Source: Desulforhopalus singaporensis
GTDB taxonomy: Bacteria; Desulfobacterota; Desulfobulbia; Desulfobulbales; Desulfocapsaceae
Assembly: GCF_900104445.1 (NCBI RefSeq)
Contig: NZ_FNJI01000023.1
Span: forward strand, 1 to 64,000
DNA length: 64,000 nucleotides
Direction of reading: 5' to 3'
Positions 7,662-16,108 of this stretch are shown here, in pieces. A program made the position numbers and the translations under genes. The number at the start of each line of letters is the position of its first letter. Within the stretch, counting starts at the first letter, position 1. The notes beneath the pieces are model-generated. The model was not told where the DNA came from. It made no database searches and worked only from the letters and a program-made list of their open reading frames with translations.

Positions 7662-10220
7662 CTAGATCTTCTCGATACGTACCGCTGCATGGCCGCCGTT
7701 TCGAGCATTTGAGCCGGAAAGTCTTTCCAGTTCCCATGGAATGATTGTATTGTTGTTTACGCCCCGGGTAGCACTGCGGCCAAAATCTGCAGTTGCCGTG
7801 CGCCCATAGGCCCAGTGTCCCTGTCCGTAGGCTTTGCTCACCGTACCGGGCCGGACTCCTTCCCACACCCTGGCAATACATTCCCCGCTTGCCGCCACCG
7901 ATGTCACCCACACTCTGTCTCCGTCTTTGATGCCGATTTTGTTTGCGTCCACCGGATTGATGCGCAGGGTGTCCTGCCCACCCACATCTCCCGGATCGAC
8001 ATGCTTGAACTCGTAATACCAGGGACAATTCTGGCTGCGCCCCTCGCGATTGAGGCGAGATTTGTAGTCAATGAAGACAAACGGGAATTCGCTTTCAGCG
8101 CCATGGCGCATGGGCGGTTCATGGTGGGGGACGAAGGCGAGTTCACCCCGGGCGGTATAGTTGACCGCTGTCATCACCTCATCCACCGACACGTGGTGAC
8201 GCTTGGCATGCTTGTGCAGCGCTTTTTTCAGCGTTTCACTGTAGAACTCAAATTTAGCGGTTTCAGTCTTGAACTTTCCCCAGTGAGATTTGTATTCATA
8301 GGGAGCAGAGTTCCACATGCCCCGTGCGACCATCTCCGCCCAGCCGTTGATCTTGTCCCCATGGGTATCCTTTTTGCCGTCCCAGAGCGGTTTTGTGTAA
8401 TACTTCAGGGCATAGAGCGAAAGTTCCTTGGAGTTTTTCGCTTTTGCCCCGGTTTCCGGATCACAGAACATCTCGACCAGACAGTCATACATATTGGCAA
8501 ACCCCCGATCCTTCAACTTTTCGGCCAGTAGATAGGGAAACTCCGTCTCATCCTGGATAACATCCCAGACCGGCTCGATCACCGGCTGCACCAGCGTACA
8601 TGCGGCGTAGCGGTTGGCCTTGGTTTTGACAAAGCCCCACTTTTCGTACTTGGTCACCGCGCAGGGGATGACAATGTCGGCGAACATGGTGAATTCTGAA
8701 GCGTTGGTGGTCAGATGTACAGTGAAGGGAACCTTGCCGAGAGCCTTTTCCCACTTGTCGGTTCCGTTGCATGAGAATGGGAAATTGTTCATATACCCGA
8801 TCAGGACCTTTATTTCGTACGGGTCGTTGTTCAGCATCCCTGTCACCGCATTGTTGGTGGCCACCCCACCCCCTGATTTGCCGCTTTTAAGCGCCGGCAG
8901 CTCAAGCCTGCCCCGCTGGTCGATTTTTTCCATGTGACTATGCTTTTTGGCCAGCTCATCCTGATATTTCTTGAGAATATCGCCGTTGAGCTTGTTCACC
9001 GGAATCTTTGCACTCTGCAGGGAGCCTCCTTCATTGTCGACCGCGCCGAGAAGACCTGCCAGGGCATGAACCGCCATGGCGGAGTACCCGCCGCGCGCCT
9101 GCATTGCTGCCCCTGGCCCCATCCAGACCGCAACGTGGGGTGCAGCCGCTGCCAGCCCCCGGGCCACCCGCACAATCTGCTCCGCCGGTACGCCGCTGAC
9201 AGATGCGGCTTTTGATGCGCTCATATCGGCTACGGCTATGTTCCACCATTTGACAACCCCGTAGGTGTGGACTTCCTCGAATTCTTCCTCCGTCACCTTT
9301 CGCCCGGGAACGAACCGGTTGACGCCATCCTTGAAATCCCCGACAAACTCGCGATTCCACAACCCTTCCGTAAGAATTGTGTGGGCTATACCCAGAGCGA
9401 CCGCCCCATCGGTTCCGGGGATAAGGGGGAGCCACTCGTGGCCCTTGGCACCGCTGGTTGTAAGTCTTGGATCCACCACGGCCACAGTCGCCCGGTCAAG
9501 GGCCTCGCCCAGCCGCTTGATGGTCGCGGGCACCATCCGATTGCTGGCCACCGGGTCACACCCCCAGATAAGAATGTACCTGGAATTGTCGAGATCGTAA
9601 TCCCGATAATCCCAGTACCCCTCGGTAAAAAACGATCCGAATTTCTCACCTTCAGCGCAGGTGGAACTGTGAGATATGTTATTGGGAGACCCGAACGTTT
9701 TGGGCACCACGTCGTAAATCAGGTCGCGCATGTAGGTGTAACGTCCGCGCATAAGACAGAACTTCTCCGGCTCCTTATCATGGCGTAATGCCATCATTTT
9801 GTCGGCGATGGTGCTAAGAGCCTCATCCCAGCTGATCGGCACGAATCCCGGATCTTGGCCCTTTCCCTTATTGGGGTTAGTGCGCTTCATCGGCACCTTG
9901 AGCCGGTCTGGATCGTACACCTGCTGCAAAGACAGATGACCTCTGGGGCAGACCTTGCCGTCATTCTGCTTTGAATATCTGTTTCCTTTAACTTTTACCG
10001 CCCTGCCGTCCTGCACAAATACTTCCGTCGGACACCAGGTGGTACACCCCTGACATGTGGTCGCCTTCCACTCGCCAGGTGCTTCCCCGATTACAACATT
10101 ACTCTTTTTGGTCGCAGAAAGCGCGTTCAGTTCAACAGCCGAACGAGCGCATCCGCCAACGGCTGCAGTCGCTCCGGCAATTGCCGACAGTTTAAGAAAA
10201 TCCCTCCGCTTGATTTTCAT
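7662..10220 (-). CDS. Tat-exported molybdopterin oxidoreductase catalytic subunit, arsenate-reductase (ArrA)-like
   Basis: An 852-residue catalytic subunit of the DMSO-reductase superfamily. The start ATG at 10220 is preceded by GGAGGGGG and gives a Tat leader, MKIKRRDFLK, with a lipobox-like GGC at residues 22-24. One 4Fe-4S cluster is bound by Cys 56, 59, 63 and 91 (C-x2-C-x3-C-x27-C, in TTCQGCTTWC ... CPRG). The likely Mo ligand is Cys188 in NISHSSTCAEGEKFG. The RGRY motif at 158-161 and the KRTNP and GFVPISWDEAL segments match what I recall of respiratory arsenate reductases rather than ArxA (GRGWG) or thiosulfate/polysulfide reductases. ArrA is therefore the best guess, but substrate cannot be proved from sequence. 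The downstream order (FeS subunit, TorD, ferredoxin) fits a periplasmic respiratory complex. Confidence 0.85.
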   Translation of the reverse strand: MKIKRRDFLKLSAIAGATAAVGGCARSAVELNALSATKKSNVVIGEAPGEWKATTCQGCTTWCPTEVFVQDGRAVKVKGNRYSKQNDGKVCPRGHLSLQQVYDPDRLKVPMKRTNPNKGKGQDPGFVPISWDEALSTIADKMMALRHDKEPEKFCLMRGRYTYMRDLIYDVVPKTFGSPNNISHSSTCAEGEKFGSFFTEGYWDYRDYDLDNSRYILIWGCDPVASNRMVPATIKRLGEALDRATVAVVDPRLTTSGAKGHEWLPLIPGTDGAVALGIAHTILTEGLWNREFVGDFKDGVNRFVPGRKVTEEEFEEVHTYGVVKWWNIAVADMSASKAASVSGVPAEQIVRVARGLAAAAPHVAVWMGPGAAMQARGGYSAMAVHALAGLLGAVDNEGGSLQSAKIPVNKLNGDILKKYQDELAKKHSHMEKIDQRGRLELPALKSGKSGGGVATNNAVTGMLNNDPYEIKVLIGYMNNFPFSCNGTDKWEKALGKVPFTVHLTTNASEFTMFADIVIPCAVTKYEKWGFVKTKANRYAACTLVQPVIEPVWDVIQDETEFPYLLAEKLKDRGFANMYDCLVEMFCDPETGAKAKNSKELSLYALKYYTKPLWDGKKDTHGDKINGWAEMVARGMWNSAPYEYKSHWGKFKTETAKFEFYSETLKKALHKHAKRHHVSVDEVMTAVNYTARGELAFVPHHEPPMRHGAESEFPFVFIDYKSRLNREGRSQNCPWYYEFKHVDPGDVGGQDTLRINPVDANKIGIKDGDRVWVTSVAASGECIARVWEGVRPGTVSKAYGQGHWAYGRTATADFGRSATRGVNNNTIIPWELERLSGSNARNGGHAAVRIEKI

Positions 10221-10398
10221 ACCCCCCTCCCAATACCTTTTCACCAGCATTATCGCCAAAAGACCAGGCCACTTCACAAAGTACCACCGGACGACGAAAA
10301 ACATGGTCCCGCACCGCTCTAACTATTTTGTGAAGGCTGTCATCCAATTTCTGGCATCGTCCTGCATCTATCCTGGCGGATGGCCAAGCCATGTGAAA

Positions 10399-10417
10399 GA
10401 TATCAAGAGGCGATATC
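10399..10417. promoter_or_regulatory. Palindromic GATATC-N7-GATATC element in the molybdoenzyme leader
   Basis: GATATC occurs at 10399-10404 and 10412-10417, separated by seven bases, about 35-50 bases downstream of the predicted start of transcription. It is placed like an operator. On the minus strand it reads GATATCGCCTCT, a 12-mer also present at 20563 upstream of the BCCT gene. No protein can be assigned. Confidence 0.3.
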
Positions 10418-10457
10418 AGTTAACTGTGTCTTGGCCACACCGCCATATATACAGAGT

Positions 10458-10487
10458 AGTATAGAGGGGATCTTTGTGACAAGTCAA
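10458..10487 (-). promoter_or_regulatory. Sigma-70-like promoter for the arrA-like operon
   Basis: On the minus strand TTGACT (10487-10482) and TATACT (10463-10458) are separated by 18 bases, a good match to the vegetative consensus. The predicted start, near 10451, leaves a leader of about 230 bases before the ATG at 10220. The gap 10221-10538 holds no other gene. Confidence 0.55.
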
Positions 10488-10538
10488 GGGAAGGGGGATT
10501 TACCGTACGGTGTGCTCCACCAAGGGGGTGAAAATCGG

Positions 10539-11303
10539 CTACAAATTTTTGCAGAATTCTACGGTATCGCGGTAACAAAGGAGGGTTCCGCCGAATATAT
10601 CAAGCGCACTGCCGACGGTAAAATCTATTTTTCCTTCACCCTTGTCCCGGATCAGCTCGAGATCGTCAAAACCGCTTATCCCGCCCGCATAGGTAGCGGG
10701 AACGGGGCTTGACTCTCCGAGCAGTGCAACGATGTCGGCTTCTATACCACTGCACTTGCCCTCAACGTCCGCTGCATGAATGAGAAATTCCGCGCAGAAC
10801 TTGCCGAGACTCCTAAGGATTTCAGGGGTAATCCTGACCTTGGTGAACTTCTGCCACCGGTCGGTGACTATATAATAACTGTCGCCTTTTTTCCGACAGC
10901 TCAGGTCGAGCACCAACCGCTCGCTGCCAACAGACCTGACCAGCTCGGCCAGGCGATCCATATCCACCTTCCCGTCGCGAAACACATAGGACGTCACGAT
11001 AACATGGGAAGCACCGTTGTCGATCCAGTAGGCTGCGTTTTCAGCCGTTACTCCGCCGCCGAGCTGCATACCGCCGGGCCATGCACCCAGGGCCTCTAGG
11101 GCCGCCCGGTCGTTGCCGACACCAAGCTTTATGATATGGCCGCCGGTGAGATTGTCATCCCTGTAGAGACCTGCAAACCATGCCGGGGGCTTTTCGGCGA
11201 TAAAATTGGTGGTAATTCTCTGCGGGACGCTATCGCTCAAGGTGGAACCGACAATCTGCTTCACCACACCGTCATGAAGATCGATACAGGGTCTGAATTT
11301 CAT
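10539..11303 (-). CDS. hisA: Eukaryotic-type HisA (ProFAR isomerase, His6-like)
   Basis: Phosphoribosylformimino-5-aminoimidazole carboxamide ribotide isomerase, step 4 of histidine synthesis, a cytoplasmic TIM barrel. The 254-residue protein matches the fungal/plant His6 branch rather than the usual bacterial HisA. Shared segments recalled from yeast His6 are CIDLHDGVVKQIVG near the start, HIIKLG, LDLSCRKK, FLIHAADVEGKCSGI, and GSALDIFGG at the end. The catalytic Asp in CIDLHDG and the phosphate-binding glycines (YAGGIS, TVGSALD) are present. The gene is isolated from any other his gene. A strong terminator of the upstream P-loop gene (11331-11369) separates the two, so hisA should have its own promoter. 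Confidence 0.88.
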   Translation of the reverse strand: MKFRPCIDLHDGVVKQIVGSTLSDSVPQRITTNFIAEKPPAWFAGLYRDDNLTGGHIIKLGVGNDRAALEALGAWPGGMQLGGGVTAENAAYWIDNGASHVIVTSYVFRDGKVDMDRLAELVRSVGSERLVLDLSCRKKGDSYYIVTDRWQKFTKVRITPEILRSLGKFCAEFLIHAADVEGKCSGIEADIVALLGESSPVPATYAGGISGFDDLELIRDKGEGKIDFTVGSALDIFGGTLLCYRDTVEFCKNL

Positions 11304-11330
11304 AGTTTTTTCTATCTGGCAAGAACCAAT

Positions 11331-11369
11331 AACAAAAAAAAGCGGAATGCTCTGTCAGCATCCCGCTTT
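11331..11369 (-). terminator. Rho-independent terminator of the P-loop gene
   Basis: On the minus strand, arms AAAGCGG and CCGCTTT plus ATGCT/AGCAT with one internal mismatch surround a 5-base loop (11339-11369). They are followed by a run of about eight T. The element lies between the P-loop ATPase gene and hisA. Confidence 0.8.
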
Positions 11370-11419
11370 CCCGTTGCAATGGTATCAACCGGTCTGTTGG
11401 TTGCCTGTCAAGGACACAC

Positions 11420-12115
11420 TTATCCTTTTCTGATCAGCATCGTCGACGGATCGAGCATGAGCGTCGAACCGGGATCGATTGAACAGGTATCGCACTTGAC
11501 GATATTGAGTTTCATCGCGTCTTCTTCAGGGCTAATGAGGAGTACGGTCTCAAACAGGCTGTCTACTTCGTGGCAGGGCGCGGGCACCCCGTCAACGCTT
11601 TTGCGGTCGTCTCCCCGATGGCTTACCGCGGAGAACCAGATCATCTTCAAGCCCCGCTCGTGCATGAAGTTTCTGAACTCCTCAAGGGATTCCTTGGTAT
11701 TTTTTTCAAAGTCGTAGCCATCGATGATAAGGCACTCCGGACGATAAATGTTCTGCTGAACAAGATCGTCAAGCCGCTCTTCCAGAAGAGCCTTGGAAAA
11801 GGAGCTCTCCTTGAAAGTCATGATCATCCGGTTCTGCATGGCACCCGGAATATCATCCATTCGTTCTCCTGCCGTCAGCAGCGCGAGAATATCATCATAC
11901 CAGGTGCGGGTTTTGTCTATGCCCTCGCCGATGGACACATGAAGCACCTTGTTGCCAAGCAGCATGCAGTCCAGGGCAAATTGAACAAGTATGGCGGTTT
12001 TACCGAGTCCGGCCCGAGCCATCACCAGTCCCATCGTGGGTTGCGCCCCATCACCTGCCTTTTCGTCCAGGCCAAGCGCCCGGAGTGGATTATTCACAAC
12101 CATATCGTTTTCCAT
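11420..12115 (-). CDS. Small RecA/DnaB-like P-loop ATPase of unknown function
   Basis: A 231-residue soluble protein with a Walker A motif in MARAGLGKTAILVQ (near residue 35) and a Walker B-like strand ECLIIDGYDFEKN. The overall order resembles the single-domain RecA/KaiC/DnaB ATPase fold used by bacterial replicative helicases and KaiC-like switches, but no helicase or DNA-binding domain follows. I do not recognise a named family. It is followed by its own terminator, and about 100 bases lie between it and the EF-G gene upstream on the same strand, so the two may be co-transcribed. Role unknown; a regulatory ATPase is the most that can be said. Confidence 0.7.
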   Translation of the reverse strand: MENDMVVNNPLRALGLDEKAGDGAQPTMGLVMARAGLGKTAILVQFALDCMLLGNKVLHVSIGEGIDKTRTWYDDILALLTAGERMDDIPGAMQNRMIMTFKESSFSKALLEERLDDLVQQNIYRPECLIIDGYDFEKNTKESLEEFRNFMHERGLKMIWFSAVSHRGDDRKSVDGVPAPCHEVDSLFETVLLISPEEDAMKLNIVKCDTCSIDPGSTLMLDPSTMLIRKG

Positions 12116-12221
12116 GGCAGTTCACCTCTTTTATATTGCTTGTTTGACCATCTGTTCGACGATCATCCCCCGTGAAGAGGAATTTTCTTCTGCGTAGTTT
12201 TAGCCTTTGTCGAGCTTAATA

Positions 12222-14306
12222 TCAACCTTTCTTCCTTTCGTCCTGATATGCTTTGACAAGCTCTTCGCTCACACCTTTGGGAACCGCTTTGAAAGTTGCA
12301 AATTCCATGGTGAATTCGGCCTTGCCCTGGGTCAGCGACCGCAGGGTCGTGGAGTATCCGAACATCTCTGAAAGCGGTACCTCTGCCTCGATCACCGAGT
12401 AACTTCCTTCTTCGGTACTACCAATGATCATGCCGCGGCGCTGGTTGATCGATCCCATTATCGCACCCTGGAATTCAGACGGCCCCTCTACAGCAACCTT
12501 CATAATCGGTTCCATAATTATCGGTTTCGCCTTGAGGTACCCTTCCTTGAACGCACCGATAGCCGCCAACTGGAAGGCAACGTCAGAGGAGTCGACTGCA
12601 TGGTACGCACCATCGTTGATGACGCACCGAACACCGGTAATCGGCGAGCCGCACAGCGATCCCTTCTCCAGAGACTTTTGAAAACCTTTGTCGCAGGAGC
12701 TGATGAACTCCCTGGGAATTACGCCGCCCACGATATTGTCGACAAATTCGTAATCGCCTTCCTCGATCGGCTCCAGATATCCGGCAACCCGACCGAACTG
12801 CCCGGAACCACCGGTCTGTTTCTTGTGGGTGTAGTTAAAGTCGGCGCGTTGAGAAATGGTCTCCCGGTAGGCGACCTGGGGCGCTCCGACTTCCACCAGC
12901 GCGTTATATTCACGCTTCATGCGTTCGATATAAACCTCAAGATGCAGCTCGCCCATCCCGGAAATGATCGTCTCACCGGTTTCATGGTCGACAAATGTCT
13001 TGAAGGTCGGGTCTTCCTTGGTGAAGCGGTTCAGAGCCTTGGACATGTTCACCTGAGCCTTGTTGTCGGCAGGAATTACCGCAAGGGAGATAACCGGCGC
13101 CGGAACATGCATTGAAGTCATGGAACAGGAGATCCCTTCGGAAGTGAATGTGTCGCCGGAAGCGCAGTCGATGCCGAACAGGGCGACGATATCACCCGAT
13201 CCGCACGACTCGATCTCCTCCATTTCATTACTGTGCATCCGGCAGAGCCGGCCGATCTTCACTTTCTTACCGGTACGGCTGTTGTAGACCGTGTCTCCTT
13301 TTGCCAGCCGACCCTGGTAGGTACGGATGTAGGTCAGCTGACCGTAACGTCCATCCTCAAGTTTAAAAGCGAGCATAATCAGCGGATCATCCGGGTTGTT
13401 GCTCACCTCAAATTCCTTTTCATCATTGCTGAGATCAAGGGCCATGTTGGTTACGTCCGTTGGACAGGGCAGGTACTGGTTTACCGCGTCAAGAAGCAGC
13501 TGCACCCCCTTATTCTTGTAGGCTGACCCCATAAACACCGGAGTAAACTCAAGCGCCAGGGTTCCTTTGCGTACCGCATCGTAGACAAGACCGTTATCGA
13601 TATCTCCCCCTTCCAGCAGGGCTTCCATCAGCTCATCGGAGAACATGGAAATTTCCTCGAGCAGCGCTTCCCGCTTTTCGGTTGCCTCTTCAAGAAGGGC
13701 AGCGGGGATCTCCTCTTCACGGATGATGTCTCCTGCTTCCCCATCGAAGTAGATGGCTTTCATGGTTACCAGGTCGACCATTCCGGCGAGGTCATTTTCA
13801 AGGCCGATCGGCATCTGCATCATGTGGGCGTTGAGATCGAGCTTATCCCGAAGCTGCTGGGTCACCTTGGCAGGGTTGGCACCGGTCCGGTCGCACTTAT
13901 TGATGAATGCCAGGCGTGGAACATTGTAGCGGGTCATCTGCCTGTTGACCGTAATGGACTGGGACTGTACCCCTCCTACCGAACAGAGAACCAGAACTGC
14001 ACCATCGAGAACCCTCAGGGCACGCTCTACCTCAACGGTGAAGTCAACGTGACCGGGAGTGTCGATGATGTTGATATCGTTGCCTTTCCAGTTGCAGTAG
14101 GTCGCCGCCGACTGAATGGTGATGCCACGTTCTTTTTCGAGCTCCATGGAGTCCATTTTTGCACCAACACCGTCTTTGCCACGAACCTCATGAATAGCGT
14201 GAATCCTCTTTGTGTAAAAAAGGATACGCTCCGTCAAAGTCGTCTTTCCCGAATCGATATGGGCACTTATACCTATATTTCTTACTTTCGATAAATCCTT
14301 ATTCAT
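12222..14306 (-). CDS. fusA: Elongation factor G, mitochondrial EFG1/spdEFG1 type
   Basis: A 694-residue translocation GTPase. G-domain motifs are AHIDSGKTT (G1, near residue 15), the RGITI switch, DTPGH (G3) and INKCD (G4, NKCD instead of the usual NKMD). Several blocks follow mitochondrial EFG1 rather than the classic str-operon [58 protein letters not shown] and [12 protein letters not shown]. The delta-proteobacterial/spirochaete spdEFG1 clade is known to share these. The gene is not in a ribosomal-protein operon, and another EF-G (EFG2-like) is expected elsewhere to take the recycling role. A hairpin with a T-run lies only about 65 bases upstream, suggesting attenuation of its leader. 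Confidence 0.92.
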   Translation of the reverse strand: MNKDLSKVRNIGISAHIDSGKTTLTERILFYTKRIHAIHEVRGKDGVGAKMDSMELEKERGITIQSAATYCNWKGNDINIIDTPGHVDFTVEVERALRVLDGAVLVLCSVGGVQSQSITVNRQMTRYNVPRLAFINKCDRTGANPAKVTQQLRDKLDLNAHMMQMPIGLENDLAGMVDLVTMKAIYFDGEAGDIIREEEIPAALLEEATEKREALLEEISMFSDELMEALLEGGDIDNGLVYDAVRKGTLALEFTPVFMGSAYKNKGVQLLLDAVNQYLPCPTDVTNMALDLSNDEKEFEVSNNPDDPLIMLAFKLEDGRYGQLTYIRTYQGRLAKGDTVYNSRTGKKVKIGRLCRMHSNEMEEIESCGSGDIVALFGIDCASGDTFTSEGISCSMTSMHVPAPVISLAVIPADNKAQVNMSKALNRFTKEDPTFKTFVDHETGETIISGMGELHLEVYIERMKREYNALVEVGAPQVAYRETISQRADFNYTHKKQTGGSGQFGRVAGYLEPIEEGDYEFVDNIVGGVIPREFISSCDKGFQKSLEKGSLCGSPITGVRCVINDGAYHAVDSSDVAFQLAAIGAFKEGYLKAKPIIMEPIMKVAVEGPSEFQGAIMGSINQRRGMIIGSTEEGSYSVIEAEVPLSEMFGYSTTLRSLTQGKAEFTMEFATFKAVPKGVSEELVKAYQDERKKG

Positions 14307-14369
14307 GGCTGCTGTCCTCTACAACTTTGCCAACCGGCTTCATTCCGGCCTAACTTTATCACCTGCGGT

Positions 14370-14414
14370 GAAAATAAAAAAGTAAGGAGCTACAGCCTTC
14401 TGTAACTCCTTACT
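14370..14414 (-). terminator. Intrinsic terminator/attenuator just upstream of the EF-G gene
   Basis: On the minus strand AGTAAGGAG-x-TACAG and its complement (14381-14395 with 14400-14414, one mismatch) form a 14-bp stem with a 4-base loop, followed by TTTTTATTTT. No minus-strand gene precedes it. It therefore ends either a small RNA or a fusA leader transcript. A further GC hairpin (CGGG/CCCG core) lies near 14495-14515. The gap 14307-14835 holds no other gene. Confidence 0.7.
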
Positions 14415-14704
14415 CAACTGACTTTCATGATGGTAAAGACTTGGGAAAAGCGGGTCGTTTTCCTGCCAAGTGCAATACCGCAGCCTGTGCGTCGGGGAGC
14501 CCGACAGGCCTCATACATTTATGATAACCTCTTTTATTACATCCAATAAACGTTTTTGTCCAGAATTAATTTTACCCATGGTTGTTTTTTATACTTCGCC
14601 CGGTTTTACTCTTTTCTACCGCTCTTCACCGGTATAACCTTAATCTGAGCAGCAGACGATCCAGCACGCCCTGTATCAACATGGTGCGGTTCGACAAAAA
14701 ACAT

Positions 14705-14733
14705 TTGACAGGATGTCACGGTTATTGTAAATA
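14705..14733 (+). promoter_or_regulatory. Possible promoter of the rubrerythrin gene
   Basis: A perfect TTGACA (14705-14710) is followed 17 bases later by TAAATA (14728-14733), a weak -10. The region downstream is AT-rich with TATTGT ... ACAATA symmetry that could be a redox-regulator site, but I cannot assign it. Confidence 0.4.
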
Positions 14734-14835
14734 GGAACCATTATTGGGTGACAATATTTATCGCTCTCAGCAAACGAGTCAAGTAACGATATCCACACAA
14801 CAATACACACACAACAACACAACAAGGAGGAACAG

Positions 14836-15357
14836 ATGAGCAAAACAATGGAAAACCTCAAGGCTGCATTTGCCGGTGAGTCCCAGGCACGCAACATGTA
14901 TACTTTCTTTGCCAAGGTGGCACGCAGCGAAGGTTACCACTATATTGCCAAACTGTTTGAGGAAACCGCCGAAAACGAGCAGCGTCACGCCAACGATCAT
15001 TTCAAGATGATGGGTGCGTTAGGCGACACCGTAGCCAACCTCAAAGAAGCAATAAACGGCGAGAACTACGAAACCACCTCGATGTACCCGACCTTTGCCA
15101 AAGAAGCGGAGGAAGAGGGAAACATGGACGCGGCGATGCTGTTCACCCAGATTGCCAAGATCGAAGCGGCCCATCGCGACAGATATCAAAAGCTGCTTGA
15201 GATGGTGCAAAATGGAACCGTTTTCACCAGAGAAGAACCGATAAAGTGGAAATGTTCCCTGTGCGGCTACACCCACACCGGCACTGAGCCGCCGCCCAAG
15301 TGCCCCAGCTGCAAACACCCCAAGGAATATTACGAGCCCGCGAATATGGATATCTAA
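14836..15357 (+). CDS. rbr: Rubrerythrin
   Basis: A 173-residue non-haem iron peroxidase of anaerobes that reduces hydrogen peroxide in the cytoplasm. The N-terminal ferritin-like diiron domain shows FAGESQARNMY, FEETAENEQRH and IAKIEAAHRDRY, the Glu/His ligands of the two irons. The C-terminal rubredoxin-like domain holds the Fe(Cys)4 site in WKCSLCGYTHTG and KCPSCKHPKEY. Both domains and the length are complete. An excellent ribosome site (AAGGAGG) precedes the ATG. It is transcribed alone, with a hairpin after the stop. Confidence 0.96.
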   Translation: MSKTMENLKAAFAGESQARNMYTFFAKVARSEGYHYIAKLFEETAENEQRHANDHFKMMGALGDTVANLKEAINGENYETTSMYPTFAKEAEEEGNMDAAMLFTQIAKIEAAHRDRYQKLLEMVQNGTVFTREEPIKWKCSLCGYTHTGTEPPPKCPSCKHPKEYYEPANMDI

Positions 15358-15366
15358 TCCGACCGA

Positions 15367-15389
15367 TGCCGGCGCCTGGTGCGCCGGCA
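15367..15389 (+). terminator. GC hairpin after rubrerythrin
   Basis: A perfect 9-bp stem (TGCCGGCGC, 15367-15375, with 15381-15389) and 5-base loop begins 10 bases after the stop codon. The nearest T-run is about 30 bases further on, so termination efficiency is uncertain. Confidence 0.45.
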
Positions 15390-15485
15390 CCGCCGACAGC
15401 CATTCGCTTCTTGCCTTTTTTCCCGCGGAACATGTAGGCAATCTTTTTTTATACTATCACGACCCCTTCCCCTGACCCGCACACC

Positions 15486-15821
15486 TCACCTCTCCACCGG
15501 GATCCACAGCCGGGATGAAAAATCGATCCTGCCGCTGCAATCAAAAACAATCCCTTCACCCATCAGGAGGTGTCGCTGATCCTGATCACCATCGCCGCAG
15601 CGCCTGGCAGAAACACGTCCCTGCCTGTTCACCACCCTGTGCCAGGGGAGATTATACTTATCCGCGCACGCATGGAGAATGCGCCCCACCTGCCTGGCCC
15701 CATTGCGGTTTCCGGCACAGCAGGCAATATCACCGTAGGTGGCGACCATTCCATACGGGATTCTGCCTACTATATCCACCACCTTCATCACAAACGAATC
15801 CTTTAACACCAGGCTCCTCAA
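15486..15821 (-). CDS. Alkyltransferase-like protein (MGMT family, no catalytic Cys)
   Basis: A 111-residue protein with only the DNA-binding methyltransferase domain of O6-alkylguanine-DNA alkyltransferases. The helix-turn-helix region (VATYGDIACCAGNRNGARQVG) and the following loop are recognisable. The catalytic PCHR motif reads PWHRVVN, with Trp in place of the reactive Cys, as in ATL/eAtl proteins. ATLs bind alkylated bases and flag them for nucleotide excision repair. The start shown is a TTG; an ATG at 15788 with an upstream AAGGA gives a protein 11 residues shorter and is a reasonable alternative. Confidence 0.82.
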   Translation of the reverse strand: MRSLVLKDSFVMKVVDIVGRIPYGMVATYGDIACCAGNRNGARQVGRILHACADKYNLPWHRVVNRQGRVSARRCGDGDQDQRHLLMGEGIVFDCSGRIDFSSRLWIPVER

Positions 15822-16108
15822 CCACTCAATAGAGAATTGAACTCACCCCAACCACCGATGCCCTCAAGAGACAACATATAGCCAAAGACAACTCTTTACA
15901 ACCGCCGGAACACTCTACAGAAAGTCTTTGACAGCTGCCGGATCGCTCCCCCCCAACACTATCTTTGTTATCGTGACCGCTTGAACGACGGTGGCGCTTC
16001 GGCCCAAGCTATGCTAAGGTATCCTCTCTGTACAGAGGTATTCTCCATACAGCAACTCCTGTTTCGTCATCCCGCAACCGTTCAAAACCCACATTTGAGG
16101 GGGCAGCC

